Part shown: positions 1-10,368 of the stretch, one piece after another
Numbering within the stretch: position 1 is the stretch's first letter
Layout of the letters: each line of letters starts with the position of its first letter
Assembly: GCF_001311885.1 (NCBI RefSeq)
Contig: NZ_BBCE01000007.1
Coordinates: forward strand, 1 to 64,000
DNA: 64,000 bases
Source of the DNA: Syntrophomonas palmitatica JCM 14374
Lineage (GTDB): Bacteria > Bacillota > Syntrophomonadia > Syntrophomonadales > Syntrophomonadaceae
Reading direction: 5' to 3'
Notes under the pieces: generated by a model
The model's input: the letters and a program-made list of their open reading frames with translations, nothing else
Database searches by the model: none
What the model was told of the DNA's origin: nothing
Position numbers and translations under genes: made by a program

Positions 1-508
1 TATTGCTGTTCATAAATGAACCGGTATCCATTATTATTCCTGCCAGCAAGGATGCAGATATCTCTGGCGTCAATTCAACCTGCATAGTTTGTATCAGGTT
101 ATAGATGATCTCGGCCGTAGCCGCGGCATTGGTTTCTACATAATTATAATCAGCGAACAGGCTGTTGGCTTGATGGTGATCAATGTTCACCGCCAATTTA
201 CGTTGAGCAAGCCTGAGGAGCAGGTCATCGCCTACCCTTTCTTCATCACCGCAGTCCAGAAAGACAAGGTTTTCTGTGTGGTTCTCCATCAACTGCGGAG
301 TCTTTATTATATCTGCCCCGGCCAAATAAAGATAAATAGGCGGTACGGCGTCCTGCAGGACAACCTGCACCTTTTTCCCCAGTTGTTTTAATGCGTGATA
401 CAATCCTAAGACTGAACCCACGCAATCGCCATCGGGCATAGCGTGGCCAACAACAGTGAAATCATCGTTTTCTAACAGAAACTCGGCGATCTCTTTAAGT
501 TGATTCAT
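1..508 (-). CDS. nrnA: DHH-family phosphoesterase NrnA (nanoRNase / pAp phosphatase), N-terminal part
   Basis: NrnA degrades very short RNA oligonucleotides and dephosphorylates pAp in the cytoplasm. The reading frame starts at ATG 508-506 and runs off the left edge, so only about 169 residues are visible. Seen in order: GHAMPDGDCVGS (residues 21-32), DCG (85-87), the DHH box NIDHHQAN (108-115), ETNAAATAEIIY (125-136) and DTGSF (161-165). These are the metal-binding motifs of the DHH superfamily, and the C-terminal DHHA1 domain lies outside the window. The start codon overlaps the rbfA stop as ATGA, which implies translational coupling. In related Firmicutes the gene follows rbfA in the nusA-infB operon and precedes truB. 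Confidence 0.93.
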   Translation of the reverse strand, partial: MNQLKEIAEFLLENDDFTVVGHAMPDGDCVGSVLGLYHALKQLGKKVQVVLQDAVPPIYLYLAGADIIKTPQLMENHTENLVFLDCGDEERVGDDLLLRLAQRKLAVNIDHHQANSLFADYNYVETNAAATAEIIYNLIQTMQVELTPEISASLLAGIIMDTGSFMNSN

Positions 509-876
509 TGCGGAGCCTCTTCATTCTTATCCAGCTTCAAATCATGCAATATACTGTTGATTCTAAAGCCGTGTTCAATAGACTTGTCCAATCTTAACTC
601 CAGTTCAGGCGCGTGTTTGACCTTAATCTCACGCGACAATTCACTGCGCATGTAACCCTTGGCCTTTTGCAGGGCTTTCATAGTTTCTTCCTGTTTGTTT
701 TCATCACCCAAAACACTGATGTTGACTCGGGCATGACTCAGGTCATTGCTTACGTCCACACGGGTTATGGAAATGGTACCGGAATCTATGCGCGGGTCTT
801 TGATTTCTCCCTGCAGAACCTGAGATAAGACCCTCTGAATCTCTACGGCCATTCTCTCCTGCCTGTGTCTGCTCAC
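505..876 (-). CDS. rbfA: Ribosome-binding factor A
   Basis: A 123-residue KH-fold protein that binds the 30S subunit and helps late maturation of the 16S rRNA 5' end. The N-terminus (SRHRQERMAVEIQRVLSQ) and the segment KDPRIDSGTISITRVDVS are typical of RbfA, and the length is normal. The start is GTG at 876, with GGAGG about 7 nt upstream. It lies 23 nt after infB and overlaps nrnA by 4 nt, so it is part of the same minus-strand translation operon. No ylxP gene separates it from infB, unlike in B. subtilis. Confidence 0.95.
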   Translation of the reverse strand: MSRHRQERMAVEIQRVLSQVLQGEIKDPRIDSGTISITRVDVSNDLSHARVNISVLGDENKQEETMKALQKAKGYMRSELSREIKVKHAPELELRLDKSIEHGFRINSILHDLKLDKNEEAPQ

Positions 877-899
877 ATTTCAACCTCCGTGAATTTGTT

Positions 900-3639
900 T
901 TATAGTTGGCGAGGTATTTCTTCCATGGTATAGGCTTCTATGAAATCGCCTTCTTTTAAGTCATTAAAGTCCTTAACCCCCATGCCGCATTCGAAGTTTT
1001 CCAAAACTTCTTTGGCGTCATCCTTAAAACGCTTCAAAGAAGCTAACTTGCCATCGTATATTATAACCCCGTCCCGTAATACGCGAACATTGGAATTACG
1101 GGTAATTTTACCATCTACAACGTAACAGCCGGCTACGATGCCTACATTGGGCACTTTAAACAAAGCTCTGACTTCAGCCCGACCCATGTATTTTTCTCGG
1201 TATTCAGGATCCAGCAAACCGACCATAGCCTTTTTAACATCATCAATCGCTTCATAAATTACCCGGTACAACAGGACATCGATACCTTCGTCTTCGGCAT
1301 ATTTCTTGGCTTTGATATCAGGGCGTACATTAAAACCTATAATAATAGCCCGTGAAGCCGAAGCCAGCATAACATCGGTTTCAGTTATAGCGCCTACCGC
1401 GGAATGAATTACATTTACTTTAACTTCATTGGTAGTTAATCTTAACAATGACTGAGAAAGGGCTTCAACCGATCCCTGCACATCGCCTTTTATAATCAGG
1501 TTTAATTCCTTGATATCGGAATCCTGCATCTGTTTAAAGAAATCGTCCAGTGAAACCCGGCTGCTCTGTTTCTGTTCTTCTAATTTCTTCTCACTTAGGC
1601 GCAGTTCCACGATCTGTTTAGCGATCTTTTCGTCACAGGCTCTGACCCTGCCACCGGCCTCAGGAACTTCCGGCCAGCCGGTAATTTCCACCGGCATTGA
1701 AGGATAGGCCGTATCAACTCTGCGCCCGCGAGCATCGGTCATAGCGCGTACCCGGCATATCTGGCTGCCGCACAATAGACTATCACCGATTCTCAGGGTG
1801 CCTTTCTGCACCAGGACCGTAGCTACAGGTCCCCGTCCTTTATCCAGTTCGCCTTCTATTACAACACCCTCTGCACTGCGGTCAGGATTAGATTTGATGT
1901 CATTGATTTCAGCCAGCAGCAAAATCATCTCCAGGAGGGTTTCTATCCCCTCGCCGCTCTTGGCCGATACCGGAACAAATATGATATCTCCGCCCCAATC
2001 TTCGGAAACAATCCCGTGTTCACCTAATTGCTGCATAACACGATCTGGATTGGCATTCGGTTTATCAATCTTATTTACCGCTACCAGGAAAGGAACGTTG
2101 GCGGCGCGAATATGGTTAATCGCCTCAACTGTCTGCGGCATAACCCCGTCATCTGCAGCTACTACCAGCACTACGATATCAGTGAGATTGGCTCCCCTGG
2201 CCCGCATAGCTGTAAACGCTTCATGACCTGGAGTATCTATAAAGGTAATATAATTATCATTTACTTTGACCTGGTAAGCGCCGATATGCTGGGTTATTCC
2301 CCCGGCCTCACCCGAAGCTACATCAGCCTGCCGTATGCGATCCAACAGCGATGTTTTTCCATGGTCTACATGACCCATAACGGTAACTACCGGCGGACGG
2401 GGCTTGAGGCTGGCTTCATCATCAATAATTTCCTCGAGAATCCGTTCCTCCTCCGGCACTTCCCTTTCAACCTTCACTTCATACAGACTTGCTACAATTT
2501 CTGCAGTATCGTAATCTATAACCTGGTTAATAGTAGCCATTGTACCCAATTCCATCAGTTTCTTAACTATCTCCGCCGAACTCCGGCGCAGTTTTTCTGC
2601 CAGGTCCCTTACCATGATGTTTTCGGCCAGAACAATTTTATCTGGCAGGGGCATAAAGACCTCTTCCTTCTTGCGTTTATGTTTAGATTTTTTGGGAGGA
2701 CGACCGTAGTCACGAACCTGAATCGGAGGTGCGTTTTTCTTTGCCGCTTTCTGACGCTCGTAATCATTTTTCTTCTGTTCCTGGAAAGGCCGGTTAGGAG
2801 CGCCAACAGGCCGCTGATCAGCATATCCGGACTTTCTGTCTACAGGTTTTGGGCTTGGCGGCACCGGTTTCAGCCCTGCACCAGAAGCGGTTTTTTGTTC
2901 ACCGGGGGGTCTTCTATCTTGACCCGGACGTGGCGGCCTGATGGCTTCTATCAAAAGCCGGTCTCTGTTGTTCTCCTGTTGTTCTTCTGTCCGGAACCGT
3001 GCCAGGTTGTCCGGAAGGTTTTCTATTTTCAAAACCGGGACGCTGGTTAGCAGAAGGACGGCGGTCTTGAAAAGGTCTATTATCAACAGCCGGTCTTCCT
3101 TCATGGGCAGAACGTTCAGATCCAGCCGGTCTGCTAAAAGGCCGGTTATCTTGATTCTTTTTGTCTATATCCACATTTTCAGGGAAAGGTCTGCGCTGAC
3201 CCTGGTTGTTCTGATTAGGGCGGCTGGCTGCGCCAGTTGATTGTCCTTTTGATCCTTGAAGGGATGCAGGATTTTCATGGCGGTTATCCCTTTGAGGGGT
3301 ATGTGGCGCAGAAATCGTGGGGGGAGAAGAATGCCGTTCTGCAGCAGTTCCAGTACCAGAAGCAATCTGCCTGGGAATAACATTCTGCTTGGATCTGGAT
3401 GTACTATCACGTTGTTCAGGGGCCTGTTCGTTCCCAGTCCCTGGTTCAATTTGGGGTTTAGCTGCACCCTTTTCAATTCGAGAACCCGACAGTTGTTTTT
3501 TAATCCAGCTCGCCTGTGAATCCTCCAGAGTACTCATATGGTTTTTAACATCCAAACCCATTTTCTGAAGGGTATCCACCATTTCCTTACTCGGAATACC
3601 CAGTTCTTTGGCTATCTCGTGAACTCTGATTTTGGCCAT
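900..3639 (-). CDS. infB: Translation initiation factor IF-2 (interrupted by a frameshift)
   Basis: IF-2 is the GTPase that places initiator tRNA on the ribosome. The first 241 codons start at ATG 3639 and encode the IF2_N domain ([14 protein letters not shown]...) and a basic, disordered linker. The rest (734-codon frame) carries a second IF2_N-like segment, the G domain (GHVDHGKTS at about residue 422 of the joined protein, [15 protein letters not shown]) and domains II-IV. The frames switch near 2935-2950 inside the linker, by one extra or two missing bases. Joined, the protein is about 913 residues, normal for a long-linker IF-2. The gene is essential, so I infer a sequence error. Its start overlaps the end of ylxQ by 28 nt. 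Confidence 0.93.
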
Positions 3640-3965
3640 TCAACCACCCCCGTGTGTTTTTCTCCCTCGGAATTAACCAGTTCGATAATAGATTTTGCCA
3701 TTTTGGAATCATTTATCGTAAGTGCCACCCTATAGGCCTTTCCTACACTATTTCCTAGTTCGTATTTGTTGCCTATAACCAGCCAGGGTATCTTTTGCTT
3801 CTCACAACAAGCAATCAGCACTTCTTTGGATTTTTCAGACATATCGCCGCTTAACACCAGCAGATGAGCTCGATGCCTGATTATGCTGGTCTTGGCTGCC
3901 AAAGTGCCGCTGGATACTTTGCCTGACTTCATAGCAAATCCAATCATACTATTCACTTTGTTCAA
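3612..3965 (-). CDS. ylxQ: L7Ae/L30e-family RNA-binding protein YlxQ
   Basis: A small (117 residue) member of the L7Ae/L30e/S12e/Gadd45 fold, expected to bind kink-turn RNA. Its exact role is unknown. The region GFAMKSGKVSSGTLAAKTSIIRHRAHLLVLSGDMSE, here given as its key parts FAMKSGK and LLVLSGDMS, is characteristic. The start is TTG at 3965, with AAGGGTG upstream. It lies between ylxR and infB, its usual place in the Firmicutes nusA-infB operon, 14 nt after ylxR. The 3' end overlaps infB by 28 nt, so its last few residues read through the infB start. Confidence 0.85.
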   Translation of the reverse strand: MNKVNSMIGFAMKSGKVSSGTLAAKTSIIRHRAHLLVLSGDMSEKSKEVLIACCEKQKIPWLVIGNKYELGNSVGKAYRVALTINDSKMAKSIIELVNSEGEKHTGVVEWPKSEFTR

Positions 3966-3979
3966 CTAAAATCACACCC

Positions 3980-4258
3980 TTATGATTCAGGAATTGCCTC
4001 AATCTGTTTTGTAATACTGGCCAGGACCTCGGCGGGAATATCATGTTCCAGGGCCTTTTGCAGTCTTTTGCCTTTGACAGCCTGGTTTAGACATTCCAGG
4101 TTCGGGCAGATATACGCTCCACGGCCAGCTTTTTTGCCAGTCAAATCCAGGGCGATTTCACCCTCGGGACTGCGCACCACCCGGATTAGTTCCTTTTTGT
4201 TTTTCATTTCCCTGCATCCCACACACATACGCTGCGGAATTTTGCGGGCCTTAACCAT
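3980..4258 (-). CDS. ylxR: YlxR/RnpM family RNA-binding protein
   Basis: A 92-residue member of the YlxR family (DUF448). In B. subtilis the homologue was reported to bind and modulate RNase P and was named RnpM. The family signature is clear: RMCVGCREMK near the N-terminus and KKAGRGAYICPN in the middle. I place the start at ATG 4258, which has GAGGAG 8 nt upstream and overlaps the nusA stop by 8 nt. An upstream TTG at 4279 would add seven residues but has no good ribosome site. It sits between nusA and ylxQ as expected. Confidence 0.88.
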   Translation of the reverse strand: MVKARKIPQRMCVGCREMKNKKELIRVVRSPEGEIALDLTGKKAGRGAYICPNLECLNQAVKGKRLQKALEHDIPAEVLASITKQIEAIPES

Positions 4259-5306
4259 CGATATCAGTCTCCTCGGCAAACTGGCTTTCGCTCTTAATAT
4301 CGACCTTCCAGCCGGTTAATTTTGCTGCCAGACGAGCGTTTTGGCCTTCCTTGCCAATAGCCAATGATAATTGATAATCGGGAACCACAACCGTAGCGAC
4401 TTTATTGCCATCATCAATATATACCGCTGCGACCTTCGAAGGACTCAAGGCATTAGCAATGTATTTGGCAGGCTCGCGATCATATTTAATAATATCAATC
4501 TTTTCTCCGCCCAGCTCGGATACTATGTTTTGCACTCTCAATCCGCGGGGTCCTACACAAGCTCCTACTGAATCTATTTTTTCATCGGTCGAATGAACGG
4601 AGATCTTGGAACGCGACCCTGCTTCTCGGGCAATAGATCTAATTTCAACTACCCCATCATAGATTTCCGGTACTTCAAGTTCGAACAAGCGGCGCAGGAA
4701 ATAGGGATGAGACCTGGATAGATATATGTTTGGACCTTTAGTGCTGTTTTTAACTTCGTATATATAGGCTTTAAGTCTTTGGCCGAGGTTGTATCTCTCG
4801 CCGATGATTTGATCCCCCGGCAGCATGATTCCCTCGATACGGCCTAAATAAATATAAATAGTACGGGCTTCGATCCTTTGAATTGTACCCGTGACTATTT
4901 CACCCTCGCGTTCCAGAAATTCTTCATAAATCAAACTGCGTTCAGCTTCACGTAGTTTTTGCATAACCACCTGTTTAGCGGTTTGAGCGGCTATACGTCC
5001 AAAATTTCCGGGAGTGGCTTCTACATAAACCATATCTTCTTCTTTACAGGAAGGATATAATTCGAGGGCTTCCTCCAAACCAATTTCCATGCGCTGATCC
5101 TGGGGAACAGCCACTACTTTTTTTTGTGAGAAAACCTTGACTTCTCCTGTAATTTCATTAAATTCCACACTTACATTCTGAGCCGTACCGAAGTTTTTCC
5201 GGTAAGCGGTATTAAGAGCGGTTTTTATTGCTTCAATCAGAGCAGCTTGTGGAATTCCACGCTCCTTTTCTATCTCGTGCAGGGCCTGTATCAATTCACT
5301 GGACAT
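4251..5306 (-). CDS. nusA: Transcription termination/antitermination factor NusA
   Basis: NusA binds RNA polymerase and nascent RNA, promotes pausing and intrinsic termination, and takes part in rRNA antitermination. The 351-residue protein has an N-terminal polymerase-binding domain (from MSSELIQALHEIEKERG), an S1 domain (about 130-200) and two KH domains with SVGACVGPRGLRVQ and AIGKEGQNARLAAKLTG. It lacks the acidic repeats found at the C-terminus of the E. coli protein, as is usual in Firmicutes. The ATG at 5306 is preceded by AAGGGGGAA. It lies 12 nt after rimP and overlaps ylxR. Confidence 0.96.
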   Translation of the reverse strand: MSSELIQALHEIEKERGIPQAALIEAIKTALNTAYRKNFGTAQNVSVEFNEITGEVKVFSQKKVVAVPQDQRMEIGLEEALELYPSCKEEDMVYVEATPGNFGRIAAQTAKQVVMQKLREAERSLIYEEFLEREGEIVTGTIQRIEARTIYIYLGRIEGIMLPGDQIIGERYNLGQRLKAYIYEVKNSTKGPNIYLSRSHPYFLRRLFELEVPEIYDGVVEIRSIAREAGSRSKISVHSTDEKIDSVGACVGPRGLRVQNIVSELGGEKIDIIKYDREPAKYIANALSPSKVAAVYIDDGNKVATVVVPDYQLSLAIGKEGQNARLAAKLTGWKVDIKSESQFAEETDIDG

Positions 5307-5318
5307 CCTATTTCCCCC

Positions 5319-5768
5319 TTATAAATCAGGATTCAGTCTTATGATAGAAATCATATCCCGCGGAAGCTGAACTGACTTATCTTCTGTTTCCAATACAATC
5401 GCAGTATCGCTAAACCCCGTAAGAATCCCGGCAATCTTGGCCGGGCCATCAAATTGCTTAAGCATTTTTACTTTAATCTTCTCTCCGGTAAAACGCTCCA
5501 GGTCACGTTCTCTTTTTATAATCCTGTCCAAACCCGGGGAAGACACTTCAAGGTGATCGTAATATATTTCCTCCTGATCAAGCAGTGGTTTTAGCAAACG
5601 GCTGGCTCGGGTGCATAAATCAAGGTCCACTCCATTTTCATGATCAATAAATACCCGCAAGTATTTTTCGCCATTTTCCTGACGATATTGAATATCTACC
5701 AGTTCAATTTGAGCTTTAGCCAGCGGCTTACTGATCATCTCTTCTATAGCAGCCCTGGTAACAGTCAA
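5319..5768 (-). CDS. rimP: Ribosome maturation factor RimP
   Basis: RimP assists assembly of the 30S subunit. The protein is about 149 residues, the family's usual size, with an N-terminal alpha/beta domain containing YLRVFIDHENGVDLDLC and the highly conserved EVSSPGLDR, then a small SH3-like C-terminal domain (TGFSDTAIVLET). The most likely start is TTG at 5768, because GGAAGG lies 8 nt upstream. GTG at 5777 is in frame but lies inside that ribosome site. It is the first gene of the rimP-nusA-ylxR-ylxQ-infB-rbfA-nrnA unit, preceded by a candidate promoter and hairpin. Confidence 0.93.
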   Translation of the reverse strand: MTVTRAAIEEMISKPLAKAQIELVDIQYRQENGEKYLRVFIDHENGVDLDLCTRASRLLKPLLDQEEIYYDHLEVSSPGLDRIIKRERDLERFTGEKIKVKMLKQFDGPAKIAGILTGFSDTAIVLETEDKSVQLPRDMISIIRLNPDL

Positions 5769-5810
5769 GCTAAGCACCTTCCGTCTTAAGCAAATGCCTT
5801 AATTACAATA

Positions 5811-5834
5811 GAAAAAGTGGGCCGACACCCACTT
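5811..5834 (-). terminator. Intrinsic terminator or attenuator hairpin ahead of rimP
   Basis: On the minus strand AAGGTGGG-type pairing is perfect over 7 bp (5834-5828 with 5821-5815, AAGTGGG and CCCACTT) around a 6-nt loop, followed by five T residues. It lies 110 nt past the polC stop but also 30 nt downstream of the candidate rimP promoter. It could therefore end polC transcripts or attenuate the rimP operon. Confidence 0.72.
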
Positions 5835-5863
5835 GCACTAATCGGTATTAATACGCTGTTAAC

Positions 5864-5893
5864 AGTATAACACAATAAGTTTAGTTTATTCAA
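5864..5893 (-). promoter_or_regulatory. Candidate sigma-A promoter for the rimP-nusA-infB operon
   Basis: On the minus strand, a -35 like TTGAAT (5893-5888) is separated by 18 nt from a -10 TATACT (5869-5864). This matches 4/6 and 5/6 of the consensus. It lies in the only sizeable gap between polC and rimP, about 95 nt upstream of the rimP start. Confidence 0.5.
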
Positions 5894-5944
5894 GCCACTA
5901 TGGGCTTATTTGTGCAAATTCCGGTTCATTTCATTGCATATTGT

Positions 5945-8900
5945 TCAGGCAAATAAACTTAGTTGTGTACTCTCTGGCAATGATTCCAGGCAGTTGTACT
6001 TTTTAAGAACCTCCAGGGTGGTTTTATTAATCTTAGCCCGCAGCTGCAATTCTTCTACCGAAAGAAATTCACCCTGCAAACGGGCATCTACAATTGATTG
6101 AGCGGCATTTAGTCCTAATCCGGGCAGAGCTGAGAAAGGCAATAAAAGCCCGTTATCTTTTACGAGAAACTTGTGGGCATGAGACAAATACAGATCCACC
6201 GGGAAGAATTTCAAACCGCGCAAATACATTTCCATGGCCAATTCTAGAATAGTAAGCAGTTTTTTATCCTTTTGTGATGCTTTCATCCCCTGGCGGTTGA
6301 TCTCTTTAATGCGTTCCTTCACCGCTTCACAGCCATTCAATATGGTATCGGGCTCAAAATCTTCAGCGCGAATACTAAAAAAGCTGGCATAGAACTCGCG
6401 GGGGTAATAAACCTTAAAATAGGCAATGCGGAAGGCCATCATTACATAGGCTACAGCATGGGCTTTGGGAAACATATACTTTATTCTGCGGCATGATTCT
6501 ATATACCATTCCGGCACCCCGGCTTCGCGCATACATGAGATTTCCTCAGCTTTAAGTTTGTCACCGTTCCCCTTGCGTACTTTTTCCATTATATCAAAAG
6601 CCTGTTTTTCTTTTACTCCTTTGTTAATCAGGTAAGTCATGATGTCATCGCGGGTAGATATTACTTCATTTAAAGCCGCCGTACGGTTTTCTATAAGATC
6701 CTGAGCATTATTCAGCCACACATCTGTACCATGTGATAAGCCGCTTATCATAATTAATTCCGAGAAGGTAGTAGGACGTGTAGCTTCCAGCATCTGACGC
6801 ACAAAACGTGTGCCAAACTCAGGAATACCGAACGTACCAACTGATGTTCCCAAGTCGTCAGGGTTTAGGCCCAGTGGTTCCAGCCCTGAAAAAATTTTCA
6901 TAGCTTGTTCTTCATTAAGGGGAATGGCGGAGGCTTTTACTCCGGTGAGGTCCTCCAGTTCTTTGATAACGGTGGGATCATCATGCCCCAGAATATCGAG
7001 TTTAACCAGCTGGCTGTCTATAGCGTGATAATCAAAATGCGTAGTTCTGACCCCGGATTCCTTGTTATCTGCCGGGTGTTGTATAGGCGTAAACTGATTG
7101 ATGTCGCATTCACGCGGCACCACGATTAATCCCCCCGGGTGCTGTCCGGTTGTGCGTCTGACCCCTGTAATTCCTGCAGCCAATCGGCTCATTTCACTGC
7201 TTCTAAGGTTAATCTGTTTTTCTTCAGCGTATTTTTTGACAAAACCATAAGCCGTTTTTTCGGCTATGGTTGAAATCGTCCCGGCACGGTACACGTTTTC
7301 CCGCCCAAATAATTCCTCTACGTATTGATGGGCGCGGCTCTGGTAATCTCCAGAAAAGTTCAGGTCAATGTCCGGATTCTTATCACCCTCAAAGCCGAGA
7401 AAGGTTTCAAAAGGTATATTAAACCCTAGCTGCATCATTTGTGTACCGCATTTATGGCAAATCCGTTTATCCAGATCAACCCCGCAGCCAGCATCGCTGT
7501 TCTTAACAAATTCGCAGCACTGGCATTGCGGACATAGCCAGTGCGGTGGAAGGGGATTCACTTCGGTAATTCCTGTCAAATAAGCTACCAGTGAGGAACC
7601 CACCGAACCGCGCGAACCCACCAGATAACCGTCCTGATTGGACTTTTTTACTAATTTATGAGCAATCAGGTACAAAACACTAAACCCGTGGGTAGTAATG
7701 GAATGAAGTTCCCGCTCAATTCTGTCTCTAACCAGGTCAGGCATGTCCTGCCCATAAAGTTCAGCTGCCCGCTGCCAGCTAAGCGCAACTATTTCCTCTT
7801 CCGACCCCTCTATTTTCGGGGGATAAAACCCATCCGGAATCGGTTTTATCATCTCAATCATATCATTAACCTTATTAGGGTTATTAATTACTACTTCACG
7901 GGCTAATTCTTGACCCAGATAAGCAAACTCCTGCAGCATTTCTTCCGTATTTCGCAAAAATAAAGGAGCCTGAGCTTCAGCGTCTTCATAACCCTGCCCG
8001 GCCTGAATTATGCGCCGGAACACCTCATGATCAGGTTCTAAAAAATGCACATCACCGGTGGCACAAACCGGTTTGCCTAGTTTTGCGCCGAGTTCTACCA
8101 CCCGGCGATTGATATCTTGCAATTCCTCCAGGTCTTTAACCTGTCCTTCACGAATCAGGAACTGATTGTTAGCCAAGGGCTGAATCTCCAGGTAATCATA
8201 AAAGTTAGCGATTTCATAGATTTTATCGAGATTTTGTCCCTCAACTAAAGCCCGGTATACTTCCCCTGCTTCACAGGCCGAACCTATTAGCAGCCCTTCT
8301 CTTTTCTTTATCAATTCAGCGCGAGGAATTTTGGGATGCCGGAAAAAGTAATCCAAATAAGATAGCTAACCAGTTCATAGAGGTTCCTCAATCCCTGGTC
8401 ATTTTGCGCCAATAAAATAATATGGTATGGAGATTCCTTGCGGTCGTTTTCAACCAGATAACCTTCTACCCCATAGATAACCTTAATAGGCCGCCCCATT
8501 TCCTTCTGCACCTTTTTAGCGGTTGAAAAGGCTTCTGGAAAGGCCTGTATACATCCGTGATCAGTAATAGCTATTGCCGAATGATGCCACTCGGCCGCAC
8601 GTATTATTAAATCTTTAACTTCTGTAAGTCCGTCCATGGCGCTCATTTTGGTATGGGCATGCAGTTCCACCCGTTTCTCGGCCGCATCATCATTGCGAAC
8701 CGGTTTATCGGCCAGGCTGTAAGCATCCATAAAGAGCACGATTTCGCGGCTGTTCTCATCATAACGTACACTGCCGGATATCCTAAGCCACTGTCCGGGT
8801 TTAATATCGTCCTGTTCCAAATTGTCTGCAAAGGTTTTCACCATAATGCTATCCCGGAAGTCGGTAATAAAATAAGATATCACATAACGTCCGCCTTTAA

Positions 8901-9585
8901 GCAGGTGGCTCTCCTTATGCCAAATCTCCCCTTCTACAACAATGTTCTTCATACCTTCCTGCAGTTCAGAGATAGGTATAAGCACACTGTCGGCACTGGG
9001 AACCGACTTCTGATATGCCCTTTTGCCCTGATTCTTTTTCTTGCTCGTTTCACGCAGGGCCAAGACATTTAAGGCTTTAATTTCATGCCGGTTTTCCAGG
9101 CAGCTTTCAAAATTGGGCTGGGTACACAAAGCGCGAGTGAGAATCCGCAAGTTATATTCCCGTCTAAACCAATCCGATATTAATGAACATTCCTGGTTAT
9201 TGATAAAAACCTCAAAATCCCGATCAGCTTCAAACAAAAAATCCAGGCGGGGTCCATCAATCACCCAGTTCAAGCGGTTCCATTCCTGTTTTGAAATATT
9301 ATTATTTTCGTGTGCATATATATGCAGCAGGCTGGTAATTCCTTGTTCCCAATCTTCCAATGCCGGTATGATTTCAAGGGTGGATAAAAAAGGAAAGACG
9401 TCCAGGAGTTTTTCCTGGGTTTGTGAAATAACAGCGGCGGGTAAAGGTTTCTTAAGTTCAATATGTAAATACCAGGCAGCATTATGATTATCAACTTCTA
9501 TGTGATTAATACCTGCTCCCTGCCAGGATTCTGCCAAATCGGCGGCTGCATGTTCCCGCAGGAAGCCGCTAAAATCAGGCTTCAT
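5945..9585 (-). CDS. polC: DNA polymerase III alpha subunit, PolC type, without the exonuclease domain (frameshift)
   Basis: PolC is the replicative polymerase of Firmicutes. Seen in order: N-terminal domain (1-200), OB fold (about 200-292), PHP domain (HAHTKMS at 309, ITDHG at 340), then palm, fingers and tail with a zinc motif (CPQC and CHKC) and the catalytic PDIDLNFSG. After GVEGYLVEN (372-380) the chain goes straight to SPYHIILLAQN (385-395). In B. subtilis PolC about 190 residues of DEDD 3'-5' exonuclease sit there, so this enzyme appears to lack built-in proofreading. One base is missing near 8362 (in the segment that should read LVSYSYLDYF). The repaired protein is about 1213 residues against about 1437 in B. 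subtilis. ATG 9585 has GGGGGAG upstream. Confidence 0.93.
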
Positions 9586-9607
9586 ATTAAAGACTCCCCC
9601 GGAAAAT

Positions 9608-10273
9608 CTAATTCAAGCGATCAATACTGCGTAATCCCTTGACCTTTGACAATTCATCCGTCACTTCATCTATACTTACGCCGGCAGGCAATTCTAACAA
9701 GAGTTCTACCTCCAGGTCATCAACATCTTCTACGCGGGTTAACTGGATATTTTTAATTAATACCCCCATCTCACCGAGAATAGAACCTATAGTTCCCACC
9801 CGTCCCGGGCCGTCTTCCACCACCATTAAAATCCCTTTGTATTCGCGCAGGCCAGTAATATATTGTTCAAACTTTACAAAATAGATAAGCACAAAGAGTA
9901 TTAATAGTGTTGTAACTACTGCCGGTACATAAAGTCCCGCTCCTACAGCCAGCCCAATGCAAGCAACCACCCACAGACCTGCGGCAGTGGTCAGCCCGCG
10001 TACGGTTGCACCCTCTTTCATAATGGTTCCGGCACCCAGAAAGCCAATGCCGCTGACCACCTGAGCTGCGATACGGCCGGGATCGGCCTGGACCGTATGG
10101 TAATACTGCAGGTAAATATCAATTGATACTACCATTGCCAACGCCGAACCAACGCTGACCAGGGTGTAGGTCCGCAACCCGGCCGGGCGGTTCAGGCTCT
10201 CACGCTCCAACCCGATCAGGCCGCCTAAAACCGCGGCCAGAGCAAGTTTGAAGATAATCTCAAAAATACCCAA
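9608..10273 (-). CDS. MgtC/SapB-family membrane protein with C-terminal ACT-like domain
   Basis: A 221-residue inner-membrane protein. The N-terminal 140 residues hold about four or five hydrophobic helices and the MgtC/SapB signature (GGLIGLERE, GAGTIMKEG, VRGLTTAAGLW). Residues about 148-221 (GILMVVEDGPGRVGTIGS...) look like an ACT-type regulatory domain. MgtC proteins are linked to survival at low magnesium, but the substrate of this subfamily is unknown and I assign no transport function. The start is TTG at 10273 with GGGAG upstream. It lies 22 nt before polC, a position not occupied by such a gene in B. subtilis. Confidence 0.85.
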   Translation of the reverse strand: MGIFEIIFKLALAAVLGGLIGLERESLNRPAGLRTYTLVSVGSALAMVVSIDIYLQYYHTVQADPGRIAAQVVSGIGFLGAGTIMKEGATVRGLTTAAGLWVVACIGLAVGAGLYVPAVVTTLLILFVLIYFVKFEQYITGLREYKGILMVVEDGPGRVGTIGSILGEMGVLIKNIQLTRVEDVDDLEVELLLELPAGVSIDEVTDELSKVKGLRSIDRLN

Positions 10274-10368
10274 ATAAACTCACTCCCACATTTAGGAACG
10301 ATTCAGCACACACTGATAATTCTTTTGTCTATTGGATTAATTTGTTCCCTAAACAAAATCCTGTATAA

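Noticed and set aside
2028-3050. Long plus-strand ORF (340 codons) opposite infB
   Set aside because: It is antisense to the IF-2 gene, has no ribosome site or family resemblance, and its length follows from the biased codon use of infB.
8653-9487. Plus-strand ORFs of 139 and 148 codons opposite polC
   Set aside because: They are antisense to the conserved polC reading frame, with no start signal.
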